64,000 nucleotides of DNA from JACPDI01 sp035463475 (GTDB taxonomy: Bacteria; Acidobacteriota; Vicinamibacteria; Vicinamibacterales; 2-12-FULL-66-21). Numbering within the stretch: position 1 is the first letter of the stretch; every line of letters starts with the position of its first letter. The DNA is taken from the NCBI GenBank assembly GCA_035463475.1, contig DATHTE010000051.1:62001-126000 (forward strand), given 5' to 3'. Positions 56,331 through 64,000 of the stretch are shown piece after piece. A program made the position numbers and the translations under genes. The notes under the pieces were generated by a model. The model made no database searches, was not told the DNA's origin, and saw only the letters and a list, made by a program, of their open reading frames with translations.

Positions 56331-58912
56331 TACGTCCCGCCTCCGGACTCTGCGTAGATGTTCGTGTCGTTCTTCAGCAGCCCCGGCGGGGTCGTCAGGA
56401 AGCGCTGCGGCGACAGGATGATCTGGTCCAGCAAGACGCCGTCCTCGCGCACCTGGATGCGAATCGTCTGGGTGCCACTCGTCTCGAAATAGATGTGCGG
56501 TCCCAGGACGTTGACGCCCCACCCGTTGTCCTGCCAGCCCCATCCGGAGATGCCGCAGCCGCCGCAGTCCTCGAGATTCCACTCAGCGGAAGCGGAGGTC
56601 CCGATGCGGAACACCGGCGTACCGGCGCTGTCGACCGAACCGGAGAACTGCACGTGCACGGAGTCGCTGGCCCAGTCGTCGTTGAGCGCCCGGCCGCGGA
56701 TCCACAGGTGGTACGGGACCCCGGCCTGCGCGGTGAACGTGAGTTCGAGGTAGTCTGACGGACTCGAGAGCGCGGGCTTGATCTTCGCGGCGCCGCGGTC
56801 CGGATTGCGCACCAGCAACCCCCCCGCCGCGCTCGAGTCCGGCTCCACCACCCAGTTGCCGACAGCAACCGCACGGGACGCGTACAACACGACGTCGGGA
56901 TTCGTCGGCGGCGGCGGCGGTGGTGGCGGACCCCCGCCCCCGTCGGTGGCGGGGTAGATCGTCGCATCGTCCTTCAGCGCGCCGGGCGCCGTCGTGAGGA
57001 ACTTCTGCGGCGACAGCATGATCTGGTCGATCGACATGCCGTCCTCGCGCCGCTGCACGCGGATGGTCTGCGTGCCGGAGCTCTCGAAATAGATCAGCGG
57101 ACCGAGGGTATTGACACCGTACCCGTTGTCCTGCCAGCCCCAGTCGCGCACGCCGCAGCCGCCGCAGTCCTCGATGACGACTTCCGCAGAGGACGTCGTG
57201 CCGATCCGATACGCCGGTGACCCTGCGCTGTTCACGCTGCCGGAGAACTGCACGTGGGCCGAGTCGTTGCCGTGGTGGTTGTTCTCCGCCCTGCCGCGGA
57301 GCCAGAGCCGGTACCCGACACCGGCCAGCGCGTTGAAGGTCAGCTCGAAGTAGTCCGCGGGGCTCGCGAGCGCGGGCGACACTTTCGCCCTGCCGCGATC
57401 GGGGTTCCACATCCGGACGCCGCCGGCGCCGGTGCCGTCGCCGATCGTCTGCCAGTCGCCGCTGGCGGATCCCGATCCGGCGTAGAGCAGGATGTCGCCC
57501 GGGCCCAGGGTGCCGTTCACCGGCGGAGGCGCCGGCGTGCCGCCGGTCGTAAAGCTCCACACCGGCCCCGGATTGGGCTGGTCTGCCATCGTCTTGCTGA
57601 CCACGCCCCAGTAGTACGTCGTTCCGGCATTGAGGTTGGACAGCGTGTACTGCTTCAGGTCGCGCGAACTCTGGCTCGGCCCCAGCTCCACGTTGCTTGC
57701 GATCGGATTCAATGAGGTCGGCGAGGTGCCCAGCAGGATGTCGTACTTGTGCGCCCACAAGCCGGCGTCCCAGACGAGCGTCACCGCCGTGGAGAGTCCG
57801 CTCGCGCCGTTGGCGGGCGACAGGTAGCTCGGCCGGTCGGGCGGCAGCGGCACGAACGGCTCGGTCTCCTCGTTGCCCGTGTCGTTGTTCCACTTGCGCT
57901 CGAATTGCTGTCGGAAGTACTCGAAGAACGCCGGCTTCGTGGTGAAGTAGTTGTGCTCCTCCTGCGACTCGGCGGACGGGGACGTCCAGTTCGACGAGCC
58001 GAAGATCGTCATTCCCTGGCTGTAGAGCAGCACCGACTTCTGATGCAGGGTGCCGAGGTGCTTCCGGTGTCGAATCTGCACGCCCGCCATGTACATCCGG
58101 TCGATGTTCCAGGAATGCCACAGGCGGATCGGATCGCGGTACTGATGCGGCTCGGTGATCAGGCGCACGGGAATGCCGCGGCCGACCGCGGCGATCATGG
58201 CGTCGCTGTGACGGCGGTCCGTCACACGGTACATGATCACGTCGATCTTCTGCGTTTCGGCGTTGTACCGTCCGACGGCGCGGGAGGCGTAGTTCTGCGC
58301 CGGCGGGAAGTTCATGCTCGAGTGCAGCGCGGTCGTCGGGTGGTACCGCTGCAGCGAGGTCACGTTCGCGTAGTTCGTGTAGCTCGACGTGTTGGTCCAG
58401 AGGTCGTCGTACTTCGTCATGAAGGTGTCGACGAGCGCGGGATCGTCGGTGAAGTAGATCACCTCGTCGATGTAGTTCACGTACGGCGTGAAGGGCACGA
58501 AGGCCTCGTCGCTGTAGTTGGCGGCGCTGAACTGCACGGTGCGCTGCGCGTCGAAGATCATCGCCTTCCAGTGCAGGATGCCGCCCGCGGTGCGACGCCG
58601 CATGGGGATGCCGGCGTTCGCGAGCTCCCCCAGGCGGTCCGCATTGGCGGGCGTCGACGCGTTCGCGCGGGTGTCCACGAGCACGCGCACCGGAACGCCC
58701 GCCTGCCACCGGCGGATCAGCTCCGTGGTATAACGCGCGTCCTCCATGAACCAGAACGCGACGTCGATGCCGGACGTCTCGTTCCTGATCAACTGGATGA
58801 GGGGGTCGCGGCAATTCTCGAAGGACGGATCGCACAGCCTGTCGGCGGCCGACGCCGTCGGAGCCGAGAGTGCGAACAGAACGATCGGTATCAGGAAGAT
58901 GGTGCGTCGCAT
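56330..58912 (-). CDS. secreted PLD-like protein with FN3 domain and twin C-terminal modules
   Basis: An 860-residue exported protein, start at the ATG at 58910-58912, signal peptide TIFLIPIVLFALSAPTASAA. Residues 25-370: PLD-like domain with an intact HKD in LHWKAMIFDAQRTVQFSAANYS and a second motif TLHQKSVLLYSQGMTIFGSSN, where Tyr replaces the Asp. About 375-470: fibronectin type III. Then two tandem modules of about 165 residues, each with NPDRG.AK, Y.LW.RGRA, FSGSV and a DCGGCG.WGWQDNG motif, joined by a Gly/Pro-rich linker. The modules resemble carbohydrate-binding beta-sandwiches. It probably cleaves or moves phosphodiester-linked groups at the surface. Placed inside glycosyltransferase genes, it may act on the glycerol-phosphate made by the neighbours. 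Confidence 0.85.
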   Translation of the reverse strand: MRRTIFLIPIVLFALSAPTASAADRLCDPSFENCRDPLIQLIRNETSGIDVAFWFMEDARYTTELIRRWQAGVPVRVLVDTRANASTPANADRLGELANAGIPMRRRTAGGILHWKAMIFDAQRTVQFSAANYSDEAFVPFTPYVNYIDEVIYFTDDPALVDTFMTKYDDLWTNTSSYTNYANVTSLQRYHPTTALHSSMNFPPAQNYASRAVGRYNAETQKIDVIMYRVTDRRHSDAMIAAVGRGIPVRLITEPHQYRDPIRLWHSWNIDRMYMAGVQIRHRKHLGTLHQKSVLLYSQGMTIFGSSNWTSPSAESQEEHNYFTTKPAFFEYFRQQFERKWNNDTGNEETEPFVPLPPDRPSYLSPANGASGLSTAVTLVWDAGLWAHKYDILLGTSPTSLNPIASNVELGPSQSSRDLKQYTLSNLNAGTTYYWGVVSKTMADQPNPGPVWSFTTGGTPAPPPVNGTLGPGDILLYAGSGSASGDWQTIGDGTGAGGVRMWNPDRGRAKVSPALASPADYFELTFNALAGVGYRLWLRGRAENNHHGNDSAHVQFSGSVNSAGSPAYRIGTTSSAEVVIEDCGGCGVRDWGWQDNGYGVNTLGPLIYFESSGTQTIRVQRREDGMSIDQIMLSPQKFLTTAPGALKDDATIYPATDGGGGPPPPPPPPTNPDVVLYASRAVAVGNWVVEPDSSAAGGLLVRNPDRGAAKIKPALSSPSDYLELTFTAQAGVPYHLWIRGRALNDDWASDSVHVQFSGSVDSAGTPVFRIGTSASAEWNLEDCGGCGISGWGWQDNGWGVNVLGPHIYFETSGTQTIRIQVREDGVLLDQIILSPQRFLTTPPGLLKNDTNIYAESGGGT

Positions 58913-59099
58913 TTCGGTACCCGCGAAAACGGCCCGGCTCCGGCGCCGGGGCGCGACCATTCGGTGGCAAGAGGAATGCCGGGGTAGCTACTCAGAAGCG
59001 GTAGTTTTCCGGAGGAATCACGCCGCGTTCGGCATCGCACCACGCCCGCTGAGTAGGCTTCGCGCCAGACTGGGCACATGATTGCCCTCGCGCACGGGG

Positions 59100-60113
59100 T
59101 CAGCCGGGGCGCGGCGCGACGACCTCGGCCGCGCCCGGGCGCGAAGGCCGCGCGCCACGGCTCGCGATGAGCCGCTGCCGTACAATTCCCGCGAAGAAGA
59201 ACACGAACATCTCGTGGTCGAACGCGGTCTCCGGATCGCTCCGCAGCACGGCCGCAGCCCAGCCGCGCAGTTCGCCGAGCAGCTGTCGATACAGGTAGCG
59301 CGGCACGCCGCCCACGTGAGGCACCTTCGAGTAATCGAGCGTCGTCGCCTCGGGCGAGATCATGTCGAGCCCCAGACGCTCGTAGAGCATCGCGCGGCTG
59401 ATGCCGCGCCAGTAGAACCAGCGGCGGAAGTAGCGCTTGTTCAGCCGGGACGCCGGGATGATGTGCCGCACGCGCATCTCGGGCACGTACCAGCCGCGCA
59501 GTCCGGCGTGGCGCGCGCGGATGCACCACTCGCGCACTTCCTGCCCGAGCAGCGTGCCCGCCTTCCGCCCGGTGTTTGCGTCGAACAGGCCCGCGCGCTC
59601 GAACGCGTCGCGGCGAAACGCCATGTTGACGCCGAGCGCCACGCGGGTTCCGAACTCGATCGGCTGATCGCCGTAGTCGAGGAGCGCGATCACCGCCCAT
59701 TGCTTGCCGGGGCGGTTCGCCAGCCAGCGCGGGCGCTCGCCGCCCCAGATCGGCAGCACGCGCCCGCCAACGTAATCGCACCCGAGCGTCCGGAGTCCGT
59801 CCGCGGCGCGGTCGAGCCAGTCCGGCTCGACACGCACGTCGTCATCCGTGGTGACGATGATGTTGCCGCGGGCGGCGCGGATGCCGGCGTTCAGCGCGGG
59901 GCTGCGCCCCTGCTCGCGCTCGAAGAGATACCGCAGCGGGACCGGAAACGCGGCGGCCGCGCGCTCCACCACCGCACGCGTGTCGTCGCTCGAGTTGTTG
60001 TCCACGACGATGACCTCCCAGTCGCCGGAGGGGTGCAGCGCGGCGAGACTCTGGAGCGTGCCCTCCAGGTCACGGGCGCGGTTGTACGTGGCGATCACAA
60101 TCGAGAACTTCAT
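59100..60113 (-). CDS. glycosyltransferase family 2
   Basis: A 337-residue GT2 enzyme: FSIVIATYNRARDLEGTLQ, VVDNNSSDDTRAVVE, the DXD-type site in IIVTTDDDVRVEPDWLD, LLGQEVREWCIRARHAG and RLNKRYFRRWFYWRGISRA. It is clearly paralogous to the enzyme at 54114-55163. Its start overlaps the end of the next GT2 gene by four bases. After it comes a 187-base gap before the PLD-module gene, so the latter may have its own promoter. Confidence 0.94.
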   Translation of the reverse strand: MKFSIVIATYNRARDLEGTLQSLAALHPSGDWEVIVVDNNSSDDTRAVVERAAAAFPVPLRYLFEREQGRSPALNAGIRAARGNIIVTTDDDVRVEPDWLDRAADGLRTLGCDYVGGRVLPIWGGERPRWLANRPGKQWAVIALLDYGDQPIEFGTRVALGVNMAFRRDAFERAGLFDANTGRKAGTLLGQEVREWCIRARHAGLRGWYVPEMRVRHIIPASRLNKRYFRRWFYWRGISRAMLYERLGLDMISPEATTLDYSKVPHVGGVPRYLYRQLLGELRGWAAAVLRSDPETAFDHEMFVFFFAGIVRQRLIASRGARPSRPGAAEVVAPRPG

Positions 60114-61090
60114 CGGGGACTCCGGGCGGCGACCGGCGGCGTGAGCGGCGCGCCCCGGCGGCGGCGCCTCGCCTGGTAGGCCGCCGTGAGCAGCGGCGCC
60201 GCGTGGCGCGCGAGGAACGCCGCGAGCCGGTGCTTGAGAGAGGGACGCAGCGCACTGAGGGCGGTGAGCGCCCGCGATGCCGCGGCGCCGTCGCCGGTGC
60301 TCAGGGCGTGCCGCGCGTGCGCCAGTTCCAGTTCTGCCTCGAAACGCGCCAGCTGCGCGTCCAGCGCGCGCCGCGCCGGCGTACCCGGGACACAGTACGA
60401 GCGCGCCTTGTCGTAGACCTTGAGCACGCCCGCAATCATCCGAACTTCGCTCGCCGACAAGCTGTCGTCACGCCGTCGATAGCGGGCGAGCGGCAGCGGG
60501 TTGCGCGCGAAGCGGAAGCCCGCGGCCGCGGCCCTGAGCCAGTAGTCGTAGTCCTCGTTCGTGCGCAGCGTCTCGTCGAAGCCGCTGATCGCCTCGTACA
60601 CGCGCCGGCGGAACACCGTCATGACGAAGATCGCTTCCTCGTCGGCGATGATGCGCTCGAGCGTGGGCTCGGGCCGCCTGTCAGGACAGGGGCGCACGGG
60701 CAGGCCGTCGAGGCGGCTGCCGAGATACAGGGCGTTGCCCGTGACGAGATCCACCGCGGGGGAAGCGGCGAACACCGCCAGCTGCGATGCGAGGAACTCC
60801 GGCTCCCAGACATCGTCGCTGTCGAGCAGCGCGAGGTACTCGCCGCGTGCCACGCGCATCGCTGTGTTCCGGGCGGCCGGCAGCCCGGCGTTCGGCTGCG
60901 CGAGCACGCGCACGCGCGCTGGATCCGTGCGGCGGATCGCTTCCGCGATCGCTCCGGTCTGGTCCGTGGCGCCGTCGTCCACGATGATGAGCTCGAGATC
61001 GGCGAACGTCTGGTTCAGCGCCGACTCCGCCGCCTCGCGGAGGTACTCCTCGACGTTGTACGCCGGCATGATCACGCTGACGGCTGGCAT
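60110..61090 (-). CDS. glycosyltransferase family 2
   Basis: A 326-residue GT2 enzyme: VSVIMPAYNVEEYLREAAES, IIVDDGATDQTGAIAEA, YLALLDSDDVWEPEFLASQL (DXD) and SGFDETLRTNEDYDYWLRAA (catalytic ED region). The C-terminal 100 residues are helical and Arg/Ala-rich. It overlaps both neighbours (19 bases with the glycerophosphotransferase-like gene, four with the GT2 gene). The donor sugar is unknown. Confidence 0.94.
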   Translation of the reverse strand: MPAVSVIMPAYNVEEYLREAAESALNQTFADLELIIVDDGATDQTGAIAEAIRRTDPARVRVLAQPNAGLPAARNTAMRVARGEYLALLDSDDVWEPEFLASQLAVFAASPAVDLVTGNALYLGSRLDGLPVRPCPDRRPEPTLERIIADEEAIFVMTVFRRRVYEAISGFDETLRTNEDYDYWLRAAAAGFRFARNPLPLARYRRRDDSLSASEVRMIAGVLKVYDKARSYCVPGTPARRALDAQLARFEAELELAHARHALSTGDGAAASRALTALSALRPSLKHRLAAFLARHAAPLLTAAYQARRRRRGAPLTPPVAARSPR

Positions 61091-62262
61091 AGCGCCTCCA
61101 CGCCGTGCAGCGCGCCGACCGGCTGCTCGAGTTCGATGGCCTCGTAGAGCGCCGCCACCGCGCGGCGCGTGGCGGTTCCCGGTTTGTAGAAGAGGTCCTC
61201 GGCAATGGCGCGTCGCGTGGCCGACTTGCCCGCCGGCGAGGCAAGCGCCGCGTCCACGGCGGCGAGCGTGTCCTCGAGCGCCGTTGTCGATTCAGAGGCC
61301 TCGGCGAGGAGCGCGACATAGTCCGCGTGGACGTTAGCCATCTCGATGAGTGCCGGACGGTGGATGCGCACGAGCGGCCGATCGAGCAGGAGGTACTCGA
61401 AACCGGCCGAGCTGTGGTCGGTGATCATCACGTCTGCCGCGGCGAGGTACGGGCAGATGTCGTGTCCGGAGACCAGCCGTCCTGAGCCGGTTGCCACGAT
61501 CGGTCCGAGCGCCGCCATCCAGTCACGCCCACCCGAGTAGCGCTCGCGGAGGTCGCGCGAGCGGTCGTGCAGCTTGACGACCACGTTGATCGGTCCCTTC
61601 AGCAGGTTGCGCACCAGGTCAAGGCCGAACGCGTTCAGCGACGAGGCGGGGGACCAAGTGGGCGCGTAGAGCACGGAGGGCCTGGAGGGATCGAGATCGA
61701 GCCCGCGGAGGACCGTGTCGCGGCCGAGCGTGCCGTCCACGAGGCAGTCCACCTTCGGCATGCCGACCAGTCGGATTGCGTCGCTGTCACGATCGATTGC
61801 GCCGGCCGCGACGAAGTTCCGCAGGCGGCGCTCGTTCACGAACAACAGGCGATCCCAGGCGCGCATCGACGTCGTGGGGGCGTCGAAGCCGTACTTGCCG
61901 CCGACGCCGTGAAACACCTGCACGCGGCGCGTGCCGCGAGGAAGCGTCGCCCACATGAAATCGGACGCCACGTAGGCGTCGAACTTCATCAGGGCCGCGC
62001 GCCGCGGCGTGATCAGCCGCGTGCCGCCGGGCGCGCCGGCGTAGATCTCGCGCAGCCGGTGCGGCTCCTCGGAGGCGGTGAAGCAGACTTCGACGCGCGG
62101 GTCAGCGCTCACCGCGCGGTGCACCGGCGCTACCATCGTGTAGTTCACGGGCGTGCGGCCGTCCACGAGGATGCGGCGGCGGCCGGACGACCGCGACAGC
62201 CTGGCGTCGACGCGCCGGACGGCGTCGACCGCGCGACGGGCCAGCGTCGCAGGACCCGTCAC
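61072..62262 (-). CDS. CDP-glycerol glycerophosphotransferase-like protein (TagB/TagF family)
   Basis: A 396-residue paralogue of the protein at 55167-56330. It shows RILVDGRTPVNYTMVAPVHR, VQVFHGVGGKYGFDA, VLYAPTWSPASSLNAFG, NVVVKLHDRSRDL and VMITDHSSAGFEYLLLDRPL. The GTG start overlaps the Wzy-like gene stop (GTGA at 62259-62262). Both copies share the HGV(A/G)GKY and TDHSS motifs of the TagB/TagF family. Confidence 0.86.
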   Translation of the reverse strand: MTGPATLARRAVDAVRRVDARLSRSSGRRRILVDGRTPVNYTMVAPVHRAVSADPRVEVCFTASEEPHRLREIYAGAPGGTRLITPRRAALMKFDAYVASDFMWATLPRGTRRVQVFHGVGGKYGFDAPTTSMRAWDRLLFVNERRLRNFVAAGAIDRDSDAIRLVGMPKVDCLVDGTLGRDTVLRGLDLDPSRPSVLYAPTWSPASSLNAFGLDLVRNLLKGPINVVVKLHDRSRDLRERYSGGRDWMAALGPIVATGSGRLVSGHDICPYLAAADVMITDHSSAGFEYLLLDRPLVRIHRPALIEMANVHADYVALLAEASESTTALEDTLAAVDAALASPAGKSATRRAIAEDLFYKPGTATRRAVAALYEAIELEQPVGALHGVEALCQPSA

Positions 62263-63806
62263 GGCGTCGCCTCCGGGAGGCTGCGGAACGTGGTGGCGCC
62301 CGTCGCGTTCGCCCTCGAGTGGAAGTCTCTCGTGGTCTCCGCCTTCAGGCGGACGTCTCCCGTGCCCTCTGCCTTCAGGCGTGCCAGGCGCGCCCGCAGG
62401 GAGCTCGCGATCAACAGCTCGCGGGGCGCCGCCGCGAGCGCGAGCACGTAGTAGAAGGTCCAGTTGTACGCGACCGACGCGAACTGGGCGCACACGAACC
62501 ATCCGATCAGCCCCGCGCTCATCGCCGAGAGGTGCGCCTGCATCCAGACCACCGCGGGCTCGCCGGGCGCGACGATGCCGGCCCTGATTCCGCGCGTGAG
62601 CAGCACGCGCGCCTCGCGGATGGCGTAGAGGCCGCGGCCGACCAGGAACAGCATGATGAGCGGCCCCAGGATGCCCAGCTCCGTCGCCAGCTGCAGCAGC
62701 GCGTTGTGCGTTTCCCGCCAGGTCTCCTGCCGGCCCGGAGGGTTGTAGTTCTTGAACTGTCCCGCGCCAACGCCGGTCAGTGGGCGCTCTGCGAACGTCT
62801 GCAGGGCCTCTCGGAAGAGGACCTGTCGCGCTTCGCGCGACCCGGTCTGATCTTTCTCTTCGTCGGTGATGCTGGCCATCCGCTCGATGTAGCTCGCCGG
62901 CAGGAACGGCACCGAGACGGCCGCGACGAACAGCCCCGCGAGGACCAGCGCGGGTCGCCGGCGCAGCGCGTACGCCCCAGTGATGAGCACGACGATCACC
63001 AGGCCGATCGTGCCACTCCGGGACTGGGTGAAGATCACCGCGCCGACCATGAGCGCGGCGATCAGCATGGCGGCGGCGCGCTTCATCGTCTTCCCGGGAG
63101 CGATTGCCGCGAAGACGGCCAGCGGCAGATAGCTCACCAGGTTCAGCGCCAGGTCGTTCGGATTGCGGAAGATGCCCCCGATCGAACCCTGCACGCGGCC
63201 ACCTTCGACGAGGTTGACGCCGCGCACATAGTCGAGCATCGCGCGGAAGCCGAGATACCCGCAGGCCAGCAGGATGACCCAGGTCATGCGCTCCACGCGC
63301 CTCGGGGACCGGAGCGCGTGGGTCATGAGCACGAAGATCGCGATGATCTTCAGGTACACGTCCGTGAAGGTCGCGAACGCGCCTCCCTTCCAGAAGGAGA
63401 AGGGAATGGTCAGCGCCATCAGCGTGCCGAGCGCCGCAACACCGACAAACTCCGGCGTGAGCGGGACGATCGCCTGCCCCCTGCGCAGGCGCTGAAAGGC
63501 CATTGCCGTCAGCGCGCAGATGGCCGTGAACTCGGCGAGGTGCAGCGGCGCCAGCAGGACGATCTGGTCCTGCGGCCGGAAGAAGAGCACGATCGTGAAC
63601 GCGAGCAGCCAGCGCCACGCCCAGTCGGCCCGCTTTGGCTCCGCGAGCGCCCGCCCGTCGCTTGGCGCGACCTCGCCGCTGCGGACCTGGCCGTCGCGCA
63701 CGTCTCCGTTGCGGCCCTCGCCTCTGTGGAGGCCGCCGACGCCCGCGTCTCCTTTGCGGACCTCGTGCGCCCCGGTGCCGTAGCTGAACGCCAGTCGTTC
63801 GCTCAT
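62259..63806 (-). CDS. O-antigen ligase/Wzy-like membrane protein
   Basis: A 515-residue membrane protein with about ten to twelve helices, start at the ATG at 63804-63806. The Wzy_C/O-antigen-ligase region is clear: FTQSRSGTIGLVIVVL, then ALQTFAERPLTGVGAGQFKN and ETHNALLQLATELGI, with the conserved R and H of this family. It would polymerise or ligate repeat units in the periplasm. The N-terminal 55 residues (KGDAGVGGLHRGEGRNGDV) are Gly-rich and low-complexity. The C-terminal tail contains two copies of a palindromic coding element (RLKAEGT, VRLKAETT). Confidence 0.88.
   Translation of the reverse strand: MSERLAFSYGTGAHEVRKGDAGVGGLHRGEGRNGDVRDGQVRSGEVAPSDGRALAEPKRADWAWRWLLAFTIVLFFRPQDQIVLLAPLHLAEFTAICALTAMAFQRLRRGQAIVPLTPEFVGVAALGTLMALTIPFSFWKGGAFATFTDVYLKIIAIFVLMTHALRSPRRVERMTWVILLACGYLGFRAMLDYVRGVNLVEGGRVQGSIGGIFRNPNDLALNLVSYLPLAVFAAIAPGKTMKRAAAMLIAALMVGAVIFTQSRSGTIGLVIVVLITGAYALRRRPALVLAGLFVAAVSVPFLPASYIERMASITDEEKDQTGSREARQVLFREALQTFAERPLTGVGAGQFKNYNPPGRQETWRETHNALLQLATELGILGPLIMLFLVGRGLYAIREARVLLTRGIRAGIVAPGEPAVVWMQAHLSAMSAGLIGWFVCAQFASVAYNWTFYYVLALAAAPRELLIASSLRARLARLKAEGTGDVRLKAETTRDFHSRANATGATTFRSLPEATP
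62331..62395. repeat. two copies of a palindromic coding element in the Wzy-like gene
   Basis: The first copy holds TCCGCC (62338-62343) and GGCGGA (62348-62353) around a TTCA loop. The second, about 30 bases on, holds the same GCCTTCAGGC core. On the coding strand they read RLKAEGTGDVRLKAETTRD. The element matches the one in imuB near 23930 and keeps the frame open in every case. Confidence 0.65.
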
Positions 63807-63810
63807 CGGA

Positions 63811-63921
63811 TCACCGCCACACCGCGCGCCGCTGTACGAGTGCAAGCAGCCCCGACACCACGGCGGCGTTCATGGTCACGAACGCGTACGCGATGCGCGC
63901 CGCACGATCGATCACGTTCAT
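63811..63921 (-). CDS. 36-residue membrane microprotein
   Basis: A short frame from an ATG at 63919-63921 to a TGA at 63811-63813. Its start overlaps the stop of the upstream partial gene (ATGA), and its end lies four bases before the Wzy-like start, so it is embedded in the operon. The product has one hydrophobic helix (IAYAFVTMNAAVVSGLLALV) after a short charged head. It could help the polymerase or be a spurious spacer frame; no family is known to me. Confidence 0.45.
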   Translation of the reverse strand: MNVIDRAARIAYAFVTMNAAVVSGLLALVQRRAVWR

Positions 63922-64000
63922 CGCTCAACTCCCGAGGCCGCCGGCCGGACGGCGGCATGCCGCACGTCCGCCGAGGGCTGGACCGCCGGGGGCGCGGAGG
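63918..64000 (-). CDS. C-terminal end of a gene extending beyond the window
   Basis: A frame entering from the right edge ends with RHAAVRPAASGVER and a TGA at 63918-63920 that overlaps the next start as ATGA. The 27 visible residues are Ala/Pro/Val-rich and give no family clue. Overlap and frame suggest it is the upstream member of the polysaccharide operon. Confidence 0.4.
   Translation of the reverse strand, partial: SAPPAVQPSADVRHAAVRPAASGVER

Noticed and set aside
61072..63618. A long frame extending the glycerophosphotransferase-like protein upstream
   Set aside because: The extension is antiphase to the Wzy-like gene, which has clear membrane helices and family motifs; a GTGA overlap gives the proper start.
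1..64000. tRNA, rRNA, insertion sequences and prophage genes
   Set aside because: No cloverleaf, ribosomal RNA core, transposase, integrase or phage structural motifs were recognised on either strand; a tRNAscan or profile search would be needed to exclude a diverged tRNA.

Overview
The window looks like a chromosomal stretch from a high-GC Gram-negative bacterium. Outer-membrane proteins (a TonB-dependent receptor, a phosphate-selective-type porin), lipoproteins, an ImuA-ImuB-DnaE2 mutasome and many alternative GTG/TTG starts support this. The gene mix, together with in-frame repeat-derived insertions inside housekeeping-type proteins, is most reminiscent of Acidobacteriota of the Vicinamibacteria type; that placement is inference. 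No rRNA, tRNA, CRISPR array, phage or insertion sequence was seen.

Layout. 1-870: the edge of a hypothetical gene, a 5'-truncated methylglyoxal synthase remnant and a small hypothetical gene. 843-12985: a phosphate-acquisition island. On the minus strand it carries porin-pstS-pstC-pstA-phoB and a TonB receptor/beta-helix/broken-gene operon. On the plus strand it carries a DUF47 regulator and two PiT phosphate permeases. Five transcription units are preceded by the same array of GT(A/C/G)AC-like pentamers at exact 11-bp spacing, which I read as Pho boxes. pstB and phoU are absent here. 13061-22244: assorted genes, namely a BON-LysM protein, a permease/redox-disulfide pair behind an ArsR-type palindrome, a PhoR-like kinase and regulator, an aspartoacylase-like enzyme, a glycine-zipper lipoprotein, a DsbD-N-like protein, a NicO-like transporter and an MFS exporter.

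22378-28328: the damage-inducible mutagenesis cassette imuA-imuB-dnaE2. ImuB and DnaE2 carry several in-frame low-complexity or palindromic insertions, and DnaE2 carries a cysteine-rich zinc-ribbon-like insert. 28413-33527: a tandem pair of lipoproteins with kinase-like motifs, translationally coupled to a DUF4956 membrane protein and a PLD-like protein, then a convergent metallophosphoesterase. This is the best candidate for an undescribed system. 33597-36706: YajQ, a Tat-exported DUF882 protein, a SET-domain protein, an esterase and a receiver-PilZ protein.

36715-64000: a large exopolysaccharide/cell-surface region. On the minus strand it has a GDP-mannose/UDP-glucose dehydrogenase, three GT4 glycosyltransferases, three asparagine-synthase-like amidotransferases and a heparinase II/III-like protein. 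A second minus-strand block has three GT2 enzymes, two CDP-glycerol-phosphotransferase-like proteins, an O-antigen-ligase/Wzy-like polymerase, and a secreted PLD-FN3 protein with twin C-terminal modules. Between the two blocks, on the plus strand, lie two tandem secreted DNRLRE-endonuclease/exonuclease/phosphatase proteins behind a sigma-54-like promoter and a structured leader. Large palindromes of REP type sit at 28327-28377 and 44523-44623; the second encodes the C-terminus of an asparagine synthase.
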